Assembly (NCBI GenBank): GCA_938049225.1 | Contig: CALICM010000051.1 | Span: 1 to 64,000 of the forward strand | DNA from: an uncultured Paracoccaceae bacterium | GTDB lineage: Bacteria > Pseudomonadota > Alphaproteobacteria > Rhodobacterales > Rhodobacteraceae | Length of the DNA stretch: 64,000 bases | Direction: 5' to 3' | Part shown: positions 34,494-45,661 of the stretch, piece by piece | Layout of the letters: each line of letters starts with the position of its first letter | How positions within the stretch are numbered: the stretch's first letter is position 1 | The notes under the pieces: generated by a model | The model's database searches: none | Seen by the model: the letters and a program-made list of their open reading frames with translations, nothing else | What the model was told of the DNA's origin: nothing | Made by a program: the position numbers and the translations under genes

Positions 34494-35366
34494 GTGCCCC
34501 GCAATTTGGATCTGACCGCTCTGCGCGCTTTTGTCACCGTTGCCGAAACCGGGGGTGTCACCCGTGCGGCCGGCCAGCTTAACCTTACTCAGTCGGCCGT
34601 CTCCATGCAGCTCAAACGGCTCGAGGAAGCGCTGGGCCAACCGTTGCTCGACCGCAATGGCCGCGGCATCGGGGTGACCGCGCAGGGCGAGCAACTGCTC
34701 AGTTACGGCCGTCGCATGCTGACACTCAATGACGAGGTCTGGGCGCGGATGCGTGACGATGCTTTCGAGGGCGAGCTGCGCTTTGGCGTGCCTCATGACA
34801 TCGTTTACCCGCATGTGCCTGGTATCCTGCAACGCTTTGCCGCCGAGTACCCGCGTGTTCGGGTTGAACTGATCTCATCCTTTACCCGCAGCTTGCGGCA
34901 ACAGTATGCAAGGGGCGAGGTCGATTTGATCCTGACCACCGAACAAGGCTTGGATCACGGCGGCGAAACGCTGCAAGCACAGCGCTTGACCTGGGTGGGC
35001 GCGCCTGGTGGGACGGCGTGGCGCCAGCGGCCGCTGCGCCTGGCGTTCGAGACCGCCTGCATCTTTCGCCCCCTAGTCCAGCGCGCTTTGGACGACGCAG
35101 GGATTGCTTGGGATATGGTGGTGAACTCGGACAGCACCCGCACCGTGGACGCGACGGTCTCGGCCGATTTGGCGGTGCATGCCAATATGGACGGCAACGC
35201 GACCCCCTATCTTGAAGCCATAGATCATGGCGGCGCCCTGCCGGATTTGGCCGAGGTATTGATCAATATGTACCACACCCCACGCAGCGATATGCCGTTG
35301 ATCGAGGTGCTCGCGGATTATGTGCGCGGCGCCTATGGTCGGAAATTCGCAGTGGCCGCGCAGTGA
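34494..35366 (+). CDS. LysR family transcriptional regulator
   Basis: A 290-residue regulator with the N-terminal winged HTH: LDLTALRAFVTVAETGGVTR, then AAGQLNLTQSAVSMQLKRLE. A substrate-binding domain follows from about residue 90 (ELRFGVPHDIVYPHVPGIL). The start is GTG at 34494 with AAAGG six bases before. LysR genes usually control the divergent neighbour, here the DUF1127 gene, and respond to a small ligand that is unknown here. Confidence 0.93.
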   Translation: MPRNLDLTALRAFVTVAETGGVTRAAGQLNLTQSAVSMQLKRLEEALGQPLLDRNGRGIGVTAQGEQLLSYGRRMLTLNDEVWARMRDDAFEGELRFGVPHDIVYPHVPGILQRFAAEYPRVRVELISSFTRSLRQQYARGEVDLILTTEQGLDHGGETLQAQRLTWVGAPGGTAWRQRPLRLAFETACIFRPLVQRALDDAGIAWDMVVNSDSTRTVDATVSADLAVHANMDGNATPYLEAIDHGGALPDLAEVLINMYHTPRSDMPLIEVLADYVRGAYGRKFAVAAQ

Positions 35367-35466
35367 GGCAAAGCCGCTCCGTTACAAAAATATAGCGGGC
35401 AGCTGGTGCCCAGTGCCAACCGCCCGAAGGGCTCAAAAGACTTGCGCCTTAGGGCGCTCATTGTGG

Positions 35467-36417
35467 TCAGTCAATGACCACGACAACCTTGCCGGTCGAG
35501 GCGCGGTCCCGTAGCAAGTCCAGCGCGTGGTTGGCGTCCTCAAGCGGGATCTGGTGGCTGATGTGCGGCGAGAGTTTGCCCTGCTCGAACCAGCCCAATA
35601 GCTCGGTCAGGCTGTCGGTCAGCACCTTAGGGTCCAGCGTGGCATACCCGCCCCAATAAAGACCCAACACCGAGATATTCTTGACCAACAAGATATTCGC
35701 CGGAATCTGTGGCACCTCGCCGCTCGCAAAGCCCAGTGGCAGAATACGCCCGCCAGGGTTGGTGGCCCGCAGAGCTTGGGTGAACAGATCGCCGCCAACC
35801 GGGTCATAGACCACATCGGCACCGCCCAGTGCCTTGACCTCAGCCCGCAGGTCGGCCGTGGTGCTGTCGATCAGATGGTCCGCCCCCGCTGCCCGTGCCG
35901 TGACCAGCTTATCCGCCCCACGGGCGCAGGCGATGACTTTGGCACCCATCAATTTACCCAACTCAACCGCGGTAAGCCCCACGCCGCCCGCCGCCCCCAG
36001 CACCAGAAGGGTCTCGCCCGCTTTAAGTCGCGCCCGGTGCTCAAGGGCCACATGGCTAGTGCCATAGGCAATCAAAAAGGCCGCCGCCTGAGCGTGGCTC
36101 ATACTTTCGGGCACCGGGACGCAGCGATTCACCGGGATCACCGCATATTCCGCGAAACCGCCACTGCCGCCAAAAGCCGCGATCCGTGTGCCGTGGGCGA
36201 ACCCCTCGCCGGACTGAATGGTGCCGCACAGCTCCATCCCTGGCGCGAAGGGCAGGGATGGTTTTTCTTGATATCGACCGGTCACCATCAGCGTGTCGGC
36301 AAAATTCACCCCGCAGGCATGGACCTGGACCAAGACTTCGCCGGGGCCTGGGACGGGCACCGGAACCTCGTCCAAGCTCAGCAGGGCGCCAATTTCATGT
36401 AGCCGCATCGCGCGCAT
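35467..36417 (-). CDS. NADPH:quinone oxidoreductase family protein
   Basis: A 316-residue medium-chain dehydrogenase/reductase without the catalytic zinc cysteines. GroES-like part with PGPGEVLVQVHACGVNFAD and PFAPGMELCGTI, then the Rossmann fold VLGAAGGVGLTAVELGKLMG. It would reduce quinones or enones with NADPH. The ATG at 36417 has a strong GGAGGGA upstream. Converges on the LysR gene. Confidence 0.9.
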   Translation of the reverse strand: MRAMRLHEIGALLSLDEVPVPVPGPGEVLVQVHACGVNFADTLMVTGRYQEKPSLPFAPGMELCGTIQSGEGFAHGTRIAAFGGSGGFAEYAVIPVNRCVPVPESMSHAQAAAFLIAYGTSHVALEHRARLKAGETLLVLGAAGGVGLTAVELGKLMGAKVIACARGADKLVTARAAGADHLIDSTTADLRAEVKALGGADVVYDPVGGDLFTQALRATNPGGRILPLGFASGEVPQIPANILLVKNISVLGLYWGGYATLDPKVLTDSLTELLGWFEQGKLSPHISHQIPLEDANHALDLLRDRASTGKVVVVID

Positions 36418-36615
36418 CGTGATCCCTCCATCCGGATTTAACCGATCCTAACCAGGTTGCGGCGACAGCGACATCCGTAACGCTGAGTATTCTCGACTTA
36501 TCCACCTGAACCACAGCTCAAGTTAGGACCCGCAAAGAACGGCTTCGAACGCATGGTGCTGCAATATGACCCGTAGTCCGCTTGTGAATCCATGGGGGTG
36601 GTTTAGGCTGGCGAG

Positions 36616-37368
36616 ATGACCTGCGACAGTACACACCATACGACAGAGGCCAATAGAACGGCCTGGAGCAATGGCCGTTACAAAGCTTGGGAAACTGCGT
36701 TTGGCAGCGCCGACGCCGAAGCGCAGCGCATAGTGTCTAACCCAGAATATGTCGTGCGTCGCATTCTGCCGTATCTCGGGGCAGTCGACGGAAAGCGGAT
36801 CTGTAATGTTCAAGGCTCGCATGGTCGCGTCGCTGTCGCGCTCACCGTGTTGGGGGCCCAGGTGCAGGTCATCGATTTCTCCGAGGAGAATCGTTTGTTC
36901 GCGACTGATCTTGCAAAGGCGGCAGGCGTTTCAGTCGACTATGCAGTCTGCGATATTTTAGAGGCTGAACGCCTTGATCTGCGCCACAAATTTGACTCGC
37001 TCGTTCTTGAACTGGGAATCCTTCATTACCACCAAGATCTAGAGAAGTTCTTTTCCGTTATGCGAAGTCTCGCCGCGGATGACGGCACTCTCTGCTTGAA
37101 CGAGTTTCATCCAATCCAGCGAAAGCTCTTCTGGCCTTCGGGGCCGCACAACTATTTTTCTGACAGTTTGATCAAAGCTGACGTTCCCAATCCGGTAGAT
37201 GCCGGTCCCTCGTTGGGTGAATGTCAGTATCGTTTTTGGACGATGGGAGAAGTTGTCACCGCTGTGGTGAATAGCGATTTCCAAATAACACACTTGGGCG
37301 AGCACCCCGATTGGAACAACTCAGCCATACCAGGAACTTTCACGCTTGTCGCAAGGGTGTCGCCGTAA
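36616..37368 (+). CDS. Class I SAM-dependent methyltransferase
   Basis: A 250-residue methyltransferase. Motif I is atypical (ICNVQGSHGRVAVALTVLG, with Q-G-S-H-G where D-x-G-x-G is usual), followed by the acidic end of strand two in VIDFSEEN and LELGILHYHQDLEKFF as motif IV/post-motif. The substrate is unknown. The gene is clearly poorer in GC than its neighbours and stands alone, so recent transfer is plausible. No strong ribosome binding site is seen before the ATG. Confidence 0.78.
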   Translation: MTCDSTHHTTEANRTAWSNGRYKAWETAFGSADAEAQRIVSNPEYVVRRILPYLGAVDGKRICNVQGSHGRVAVALTVLGAQVQVIDFSEENRLFATDLAKAAGVSVDYAVCDILEAERLDLRHKFDSLVLELGILHYHQDLEKFFSVMRSLAADDGTLCLNEFHPIQRKLFWPSGPHNYFSDSLIKADVPNPVDAGPSLGECQYRFWTMGEVVTAVVNSDFQITHLGEHPDWNNSAIPGTFTLVARVSP

Positions 37369-37617
37369 CCAAAAGAGAAGCAGGTTTTACCGCACGGCCG
37401 ACCTTTACGATTTCCCCGTATTGCCGGATCAATATGGCTTGATCGCCAGGACAGTACTTACCGAAAGATTAACCGAAGATCATTTTAGTCCACGTTCGTG
37501 ACCAGTCACGGGTTCCCGATATTCCGTACCATTGCGTTTTGCGCATTCGGCGCGTATTGCAGCCGCGACGGCGTGGGCTCGCGCCACCTCCTGAACCCCA
37601 ATGAAGGACCGTAAGCC

Positions 37618-39435
<1,818 letters not shown>

Positions 39436-39712
39436 GCGAATTCCCGCGAGTCTGCCTTATCATTAGAATATCGTGATTAGCTCAACGAACACAGCGTGCT
39501 GTCAATTTTTGTTGGCACTTCGCGCTGTATAATTTTTTGGCGCATTCAACCCAAACGTGCTGTGAGGTTGCTTGAACTCGCTGAATAGGGTATTAAGTCT
39601 ACAAAGGTTAACTGTTTTGGTTGTTTCATTCCCGATCAAGATCTAATGACGATTGGAATGGGTTTATTCGCGACGCGTGTATCCGGCGCGGTTCTTTTAG
39701 GGGACGATGAGT

Positions 39713-40090
39713 ATGAAACATCCAGTCGACGCGCACGTGGGGCAGAGGATCAGGCACCGCAGGTGGATGCTTGGCATGACCCAGCAGCAACTGGGTGATG
39801 CCGTCGGGATAAAGTTCCAGCAAATTCAGAAATACGAAACTGGCATGAACCGCGTCAGCGCTTCGCGGCTTTGGGATATTGCGCAAGCGTTAGATGTAAC
39901 CATCGCGTTTTTCTTCGAAGGTTTGGACAGCGAATATGCCGAGGCGCCGGGCAACCCTGTGACGGACATGCCAAACAACCTGTTGGCCGACAAAGAAGCG
40001 ATGGAGTTGATCCGGTCTTACTACGCGATCCCCGAAACGCAGCGTAGGCGACTTTTTGATCTGGCGCGGGTTTTAAGCGACGTCGCTTAA
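39713..40090 (+). CDS. XRE-family HTH transcriptional regulator
   Basis: A protein of about 125 residues with an N-terminal Cro/C1 HTH: HVGQRIRHRRWMLGMTQQQL, then GIKFQQIQKYETGMNRVSAS. A C-terminal helical part contains MELIRSYYAIPETQRRRLFD. Close relatives are widespread single regulators in Rhodobacteraceae and Rhizobiales. AGGGG lies nine bases before the ATG at 39713; an ATG two codons earlier (39707) is an alternative. The 270 bases upstream are AT-rich and likely hold its promoter. Confidence 0.9.
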   Translation: MKHPVDAHVGQRIRHRRWMLGMTQQQLGDAVGIKFQQIQKYETGMNRVSASRLWDIAQALDVTIAFFFEGLDSEYAEAPGNPVTDMPNNLLADKEAMELIRSYYAIPETQRRRLFDLARVLSDVA

Positions 40091-40111
40091 TCCCGTCAAG
40101 GCCGCGTTCCT

Positions 40112-40924
40112 ATGTCTGACTTCACGGCCACCGAAAAAGCGGAGCTTATATCGGTGTCCCAGGCCATGGCAGAGGCGGGGGGACTTGCAGCCCTGGCGCA
40201 TTTTCGGACACCGGCGCTCTCACCTCAGAACAAAGATCAGACTGGCGGGTTTGACCCCGTTACAATCGCAGATCGCGCGGCCGAGGCTGCAATGCGGGCC
40301 GTTTTGGCCAGCGACAGACCCCAGGATGCGATCCTTGGTGAGGAAGGGGGGTCAAGCCCCGGTACCAGCGGCTTGACCTGGGTTCTGGACCCTGTTGACG
40401 GAACGCGGGCTTTTATTTCGGGCATTCCGATGTGGGGTGTTCTGATCGGCCTGGACGCGGGGCAGGGGCCGGTGCTGGGGCTTATCGACCAGCCCTATAT
40501 CGGCGAGCGGTTCTTGGGCGCTTTTGGGCGGGCCAGCCTGACCCGGCGGGGCGAGGCAGCGCGGTCGATTACAACGCGAGCCTGTGCGGATCTGAACGAG
40601 GCGACGCTGTTCACAACATTTCCGGAGGTGGGCACGTCCGAGGAAGGGGCTGCTTTTGCCGATGTCAGTGCGCGGGTGCGACTCACGCGATATGGAACCG
40701 ACTGCTATGCTTATGCGATGCTGGCGATGGGCCAAATTGATCTGGTGATCGAAGCAGGCCTTCACGCCTATGATATTCAGGGACCGATGGCGGTGATCCA
40801 GGCCGCCGGCGGTATGGTGACCAATTGGCAAGGCGGACCCGCCCATCACGGTGGTCGGGTTCTGGCGGCGGGCGATGCGCGGGTGCATGCGCAAGCGCTA
40901 GAAGTTCTCGCCCGCGTCAGGTGA
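40112..40924 (+). CDS. hisN: Inositol-monophosphatase-type histidinol-phosphatase
   Basis: A 270-residue Mg-dependent phosphatase: LGEEGGSS with the metal Glu, WVLDPVDGTRAFISG as the D-P-x-D-G-T motif and GLHAYDIQGPMAVIQAAGG near the C-terminus. It fits the HisN branch, which makes histidinol in actinobacteria and many alphaproteobacteria; other IMPase substrates cannot be excluded. It follows the XRE gene by 21 bases. It overlaps the convergent hydrolase gene by eight bases. Confidence 0.85.
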   Translation: MSDFTATEKAELISVSQAMAEAGGLAALAHFRTPALSPQNKDQTGGFDPVTIADRAAEAAMRAVLASDRPQDAILGEEGGSSPGTSGLTWVLDPVDGTRAFISGIPMWGVLIGLDAGQGPVLGLIDQPYIGERFLGAFGRASLTRRGEAARSITTRACADLNEATLFTTFPEVGTSEEGAAFADVSARVRLTRYGTDCYAYAMLAMGQIDLVIEAGLHAYDIQGPMAVIQAAGGMVTNWQGGPAHHGGRVLAAGDARVHAQALEVLARVR

Positions 40925-41792
40925 TATCGGCCAGAAATGCGTCGATCTCGCGCCAGGCGATGGCCTGACGCTCGGGCGTTTCGATGAAGATCTCGTGATT
41001 GCCACCCTCGATCTCGACAAGACGCGCCGCGGGTTGTCGCGCCGTTTGCTGCCGGATCGCCTCGCTCGAGACCACGGTCTCGCGGGTGCCCAGCAACGTT
41101 AGGATCGGCAAACTTGGTGCTGGCGCGCGCGCCAGTTGTCGCCCCAGCCGCAAAGCCGCCCGGATCCACCGCAGCGACGGGCCGCCCAAGTTCAGATCCG
41201 GATGGGCCTTAAGCTGAGCTACGAAGGCCGCGTAGAGTTTCTTGTCCCCGGTCAGCGGGTTGATCGGAAACGGCTGGTCCAAGGCGTGGTTGCGTGGTGT
41301 TGTCCCAACGAAATACCGCCGTCCCTGGCCCGAGCGGATGGCAAAGGCCAACAATGTCTGCGCGAAGGGCCCCACAAAACGCGGCCGGGGCAGGTCCCAC
41401 ATCGGAGCCGAGAAAACCGCCGCTTGCATATCCACGCCGCGGTTCAGCGCTGCCAAACCGATCCCGCCGCCCATAGAATGCGCCATTAACACCCATGGCC
41501 GGGGAAGCGCTGAGGCCCCAGGCATGGAAAGCACAGCGTCGACATCAAGTTGATAGGTGGCGAAGTCGCGAATATCGCCCAGGTTCGGATCAGGTTTGGG
41601 CCGATCCGACAGCCCTTGCCCACGCCAGTCAAGGGACACCACCCCCCAACCCGCTTGGGTGAGGTGGGCAACGACCGGGCCGTATTTCTCGATATACTCG
41701 GTCCGCCCCTGGAACAGCCAAATCGTCCCACGTGTCCCATGCCACATCGCCGCGCGCAGGCGCACGCCGTCCGCTGCGGTGATCCACCGCAA
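40917..41792 (-). CDS. Alpha/beta hydrolase, lysophospholipase-like
   Basis: An alpha/beta hydrolase of the Hydrolase_4 group. The nucleophile elbow is MAHSMGGGIG, the oxyanion region LFQGRTEYIEKYG and the final histidine in GGNHEIFIE. The coordinates use the TTG at 41792. However, coding sequence continues upstream in frame (LTETPSYYLDSAGGPAPAEL) to a CTG at 41849-41847 that overlaps the SCP2 stop (CTGA), where relatives have ATG. The real start is probably that CTG, giving about 310 residues. Confidence 0.88.
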   Translation of the reverse strand: MRWITAADGVRLRAAMWHGTRGTIWLFQGRTEYIEKYGPVVAHLTQAGWGVVSLDWRGQGLSDRPKPDPNLGDIRDFATYQLDVDAVLSMPGASALPRPWVLMAHSMGGGIGLAALNRGVDMQAAVFSAPMWDLPRPRFVGPFAQTLLAFAIRSGQGRRYFVGTTPRNHALDQPFPINPLTGDKKLYAAFVAQLKAHPDLNLGGPSLRWIRAALRLGRQLARAPAPSLPILTLLGTRETVVSSEAIRQQTARQPAARLVEIEGGNHEIFIETPERQAIAWREIDAFLADIT

Positions 41793-41845
41793 TTCCGCAG
41801 GCGCGGGACCGCCCGCGCTGTCCAGATAGTAAGAAGGAGTTTCGG

Positions 41846-42136
41846 TCAGGACAGAATCGCGCCCAGTTTCATCGCCAGACCCATATCACCATCGACTGAC
41901 AGCTTGCCGGTCATAAAGGCGCTTGTGGGGTTCACATCGCCGCTCATGATCCCCTGAAAGGTCTCGGTGTCGGCGGTCATGGTCACGTCGGCCTCGCTAT
42001 CGTCGGCGCTGACCCCTTCGGGATCGATTCGGACCGAGCCTTCGCCCTCGATGTTAAAGCGCACCGAAAAATCGATGTCAGCATCAGCGGTTTTTTCGGT
42101 GAGGGCTGCGACGGCAGCGGTTACAACGTCGCTCAT
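41846..42136 (-). CDS. SCP2 sterol-binding domain protein
   Basis: A 96-residue single SCP2 domain: FSVRFNIEGEGSVRIDPEG, MTADTETFQGIMSGDVNPTS and the closing KLSVDGDMGLAMKLGAI. SCP2 folds bind lipids in a tunnel; bacterial single-domain members are of unknown role. It directly precedes the alpha/beta hydrolase gene, whose coding sequence overlaps its stop, so a lipid-related pair is suggested. Confidence 0.92.
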   Translation of the reverse strand: MSDVVTAAVAALTEKTADADIDFSVRFNIEGEGSVRIDPEGVSADDSEADVTMTADTETFQGIMSGDVNPTSAFMTGKLSVDGDMGLAMKLGAILS

Positions 42137-42205
42137 GGGCGTATCCTTTGACTTGGCGGGGGATGCCCCCTCGCATTTAAAAAACTCCGTGCTAATCTAC
42201 CCGTC

Positions 42206-42784
42206 ATGATGCTGATGAAAACCCCCCTTCCCGCAATTGTGCTTGGATTGCTTTTGGCCTTGCCGCCACTGGTTCAAGCGCAAAGCCTTTCAGCCATTTC
42301 CGAGCGCGAGGTCGAGTCCGCGCGTCTGCTAGAGGAACTGGCCCAGCCTGACCTGGAAACCTCGGAGGCGACCGAGCAACGGTTGCTGGAACTGTGGTCC
42401 CGCTCGGGTTCGGCCACTGCCGATCTGCTGCTGGACCGGGGGCGCAAAGCGATCGAGGCGGAGGACCTCGAAACGGCCATCGACCATCTGACGGCCCTCA
42501 CCGATCATGCGCCGGATTTCGCCGAAGGCTGGCAAACCCGGGCCAGTGCGTTTTTCGCGATGGGCGAATATGGTCTAGCGTTCGCGGATCTGGAGCGTGC
42601 GTTGGTGCTGAACCCTTCACATTTCGGGGCGCTGACCGGTTTGGGCGTGCTGCTGGGCGAGATGGGCAACCCTGATCTGGCGCTCAAGGCCCTGAAAATG
42701 GCCCAAGATTTGAACCCGCATGCCGCAGGCGTCGCCGATGCGATTGAGCGTGTCGAGTATGAGCTGGGCCGCTCGCGCCTGTAA
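42206..42784 (+). CDS. Exported TPR protein
   Basis: A 192-residue protein with a signal peptide (about residues 1-25, ending ALPPLVQAQ) and three TPR-like units: TADLLLDRGRKAIEAEDLE, AEGWQTRASAFFAMGEYGLA and FGALTGLGVLLGEMGNPDLA. Periplasmic protein-protein contact is likely; the partner is unknown. Divergent from the SCP2 gene, with 69 bases between. Confidence 0.87.
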   Translation: MMLMKTPLPAIVLGLLLALPPLVQAQSLSAISEREVESARLLEELAQPDLETSEATEQRLLELWSRSGSATADLLLDRGRKAIEAEDLETAIDHLTALTDHAPDFAEGWQTRASAFFAMGEYGLAFADLERALVLNPSHFGALTGLGVLLGEMGNPDLALKALKMAQDLNPHAAGVADAIERVEYELGRSRL

Positions 42785-42838
42785 CCTCTCCGGCCACTGC
42801 AGTTTTGTTTAGGCGTTTCAGCAGGAAAGTTGATCAAA

Positions 42839-45661
42839 ATGCTATCACGGGATGCGCGGGTCATTGCCGTGCTGGGCCCCACCAACACCGGCAAAACGCA
42901 TTACGCGATCGAGCGCATGCTGGGCCATCGCAACGGTGTGATCGGCCTGCCGCTACGCCTGCTGGCGCGCGAGGTCTATGACCGGATCGTTGCCGTGCGC
43001 GGCCCGTCGGTGGTGGCCCTGGTCACCGGCGAAGAGCGGATCGTGCCGCCCCGCACCCAATACTGGGTGTGCACCGTCGAAGCGATGCCGGCGGATCTGG
43101 GCTGCGAATTTCTGGCGGTGGACGAGATACAGCTTTGCGCTGATCCCGACCGCGGCTATGTTTTCACCGACCGTTTGTTAAACGCGCGGGGCTTGTCCGA
43201 GACGCTGTTTCTGGGATCCGAGACGATGCGCGGGCGGATCAAAAGCCTGGTCCCGGCGACTGAGTTTCTGAAGCGCGAGCGGTTTTCGACCCTCAGCTAC
43301 GTGGGGACCAAGAAAATCAGCCGTATGCCCGCGCGTTCGGCCATTGTCGCGTTTTCAGTCGACAGCGTCTATGCCATAGCCGAGTTGCTGCGGCGCCAAA
43401 AGGGCGGGGCGGCGGTCGTTATGGGTGCGCTCAGCCCGCGAACGCGTAACGCGCAGGTCGAGCTTTATCAGAATGGCGATGTGGATCACCTGGTCGCCAC
43501 CGACGCCATCGGCATGGGGCTGAACCTGGATATCGCCCATGTTGCTTTTGCCGGGACCGCCAAGTTCGATGGACGCAGGCATCGCCAATTGGCGCCCAAC
43601 GAGTTGAGCCAGATCGCGGGGCGCGCGGGACGTTTCACAACGGATGGCACTTTTGGCGTGACAGGCGAGGCGGCGCCGTTCGAGCCGGAAGTGGTCCGGG
43701 CCATTGAAAGCCATCGCTTCACGCCCCTGAAAAAGCTGCAATGGCGCAATTCCCGGCTGGAATTCGGCACGCCCGAGCGCCTGATCGCGAGTTTGGAAGA
43801 GCCATCGGGGCATAATGAACTGATCCGCGCCCGCGAGGCGGACGATCTGCGCACTCTCAAGGCGCTGTGGTCGGTGCCAATGGTGCAGGATCGGGTGCAT
43901 GGCGGCCCCGATACCCGTCTGTTGTGGGAGGTCTGCCAGATCCCCGACTTCCGCAATGTCTCGCACGCCGAGCACGACAGCCTGTGCCAGCGGATCTTTG
44001 AGTTTCTGGGACAGGACGGGCGCATTCCCACCGATTTTCTGGCGCGTCAGATTGCGCGGATTGACAAAACGATCGGTGACATAGATGCGCTGTCCAAACG
44101 ATTGGCCTTTATTCGAACTTGGACTTATGTCGCCCAGCGTCGTGATTGGGTGGACGACACAAATCATTGGCGCGAGGAAACCCGTGCTGTAGAAGACCGT
44201 TTGTCAGATGCGCTGCATGCCGCCCTGACGCAAAGATTTGTCGACCGGCGCACCAGTGTTTTGATGCGCCGGTTGAAACAAAAGGAGAGCCTGGTGGCTG
44301 TTGTGAACGAAAAGGGCGAGGTCCATGTCGAGGACCAGTTTGTCGGCCGTCTTGAGGGGTTTCGCTTCCAGCTTGATCCATCGGCCGGTGTTGAGGAGGG
44401 GAAAACCCTCCGCTCGGCGGCGCTCGCGGCGCTGCAGCCCGCCTATAACCTGCGTTCGGACAAGTTTTACAACGCGCCAGATACCGAAATTGATCTGACC
44501 GAACAGGGTGGCCTGATGTGGGGCGAATACGCCCTGGGCCGCCTTAGCCCCGGACCCGACGCGCTGAGCCCCGAGATTATGGTTTTCGTCGATGACGAGG
44601 CAGGGGCGGAGGTTGCTGACAAGGTGAAACGCCGCCTGGGCCATTGGTTGGACCGCCGGATCGCGGCCCTGTTCGAGCCGCTGATCGCACTGCGCGATGA
44701 CGAGGCGCTGCAGGGCATGGCCCGGGGCCTTGCCTTTCGTCTGGTCGAGGCGTTGGGTGTGCTACCCCGCGCCGCTGTGGCAGCAGATGTCAAAGCGCTG
44801 GACCAGGATGCGCGGGGTCAGTTGCGCAAGCATGGCGTGCGCTTTGGTCAATACACCATCTTTCAACCGGTACTGCTGAAACCCGCGGCCACCCGGCTGC
44901 GCCTTTTGCTTTGGGCCTTGGCGCGCAAACTTGACGACTTTCCCTCAGCCCCACCGCCGGGGCTGGTGACCGTACCTGCGCTGCCCGACGCGCCCGAGGG
45001 ATATTATGCGCAGGCGGGCTATCGCCTGTCTGGTGCCCGCGCGATCCGTATCGACATGCTGGAGCGTTTGGCCGATTTGCTGCGCGGCCAAGACACGCGC
45101 GGGGGCTTCGAGGCGACGGCGGATATGCTGTCGATCACCGGCCTGACGTTGGAACAATTCGCCGATCTGATGGGAGGGATGGGGTATCAAGCGGCCAAAG
45201 CCGAACGCCCAAAGGTCGCGGCGCCAAAGCCCGAGAGCAAACCTGACCCGGCCCCTTCTGCGGATGCCACCGGCGAGACGTCCGACGCCGCGCCGGACAC
45301 AGAAACTGGAACTGACGAGGTGGCCGCGTCGATCCCAACTCTTCAGGCGCCGGTTGTGGAGGAAATTCAGGCCTCGGCGGAGGCTACCCCGAACGCCGCA
45401 GCAGACCCTGAGACCCCGCCCGAGATGGAGACGTTTTATACGTTTACCTGGGCCCCGCGCCGTCACACCGGGGGGGGCAAGGGCGATCAGCGACCGAAGC
45501 CGGCAGGCAAATCGCAGCGGCGGGGGCCACCCAAGGGCAAAGGCGGCCCGCGCCGCGAGGCGGGTCCCAAGGCCCAAAGCGCGAAACCACGCCGCGAGGA
45601 CAAGCCCGTAGATCCCGATAATCCTTTCGCAGCCCTTATGGCGCTAAAGGAGAAAAGTTGA
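42839..45661 (+). CDS. SUV3-like DEAD/DEAH RNA helicase
   Basis: A 940-residue helicase of the SUV3 type found in mitochondria and alphaproteobacteria. Walker A is VLGPTNTGKTHYA, the DExx box is LAVDEIQLC, and motif VI is QIAGRAGRF; the middle helical domain and SUV3 C-terminal core follow. A long low-complexity tail from about residue 785 is first Pro/Ala/Glu-rich and then basic (RPKPAGKSQRRGPPKGKG). Mitochondrial SUV3 unwinds RNA for an exonuclease. I use the ATG at 42839; a TTG three codons upstream is possible. Confidence 0.9.
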   Translation: MLSRDARVIAVLGPTNTGKTHYAIERMLGHRNGVIGLPLRLLAREVYDRIVAVRGPSVVALVTGEERIVPPRTQYWVCTVEAMPADLGCEFLAVDEIQLCADPDRGYVFTDRLLNARGLSETLFLGSETMRGRIKSLVPATEFLKRERFSTLSYVGTKKISRMPARSAIVAFSVDSVYAIAELLRRQKGGAAVVMGALSPRTRNAQVELYQNGDVDHLVATDAIGMGLNLDIAHVAFAGTAKFDGRRHRQLAPNELSQIAGRAGRFTTDGTFGVTGEAAPFEPEVVRAIESHRFTPLKKLQWRNSRLEFGTPERLIASLEEPSGHNELIRAREADDLRTLKALWSVPMVQDRVHGGPDTRLLWEVCQIPDFRNVSHAEHDSLCQRIFEFLGQDGRIPTDFLARQIARIDKTIGDIDALSKRLAFIRTWTYVAQRRDWVDDTNHWREETRAVEDRLSDALHAALTQRFVDRRTSVLMRRLKQKESLVAVVNEKGEVHVEDQFVGRLEGFRFQLDPSAGVEEGKTLRSAALAALQPAYNLRSDKFYNAPDTEIDLTEQGGLMWGEYALGRLSPGPDALSPEIMVFVDDEAGAEVADKVKRRLGHWLDRRIAALFEPLIALRDDEALQGMARGLAFRLVEALGVLPRAAVAADVKALDQDARGQLRKHGVRFGQYTIFQPVLLKPAATRLRLLLWALARKLDDFPSAPPPGLVTVPALPDAPEGYYAQAGYRLSGARAIRIDMLERLADLLRGQDTRGGFEATADMLSITGLTLEQFADLMGGMGYQAAKAERPKVAAPKPESKPDPAPSADATGETSDAAPDTETGTDEVAASIPTLQAPVVEEIQASAEATPNAAADPETPPEMETFYTFTWAPRRHTGGGKGDQRPKPAGKSQRRGPPKGKGGPRREAGPKAQSAKPRREDKPVDPDNPFAALMALKEKS

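Noticed and set aside
39480-39560. AT-rich segment with partial inverted repeats upstream of the XRE gene
   Set aside because: Arms are short and imperfect. It may hold the promoter, but I cannot support a specific operator.
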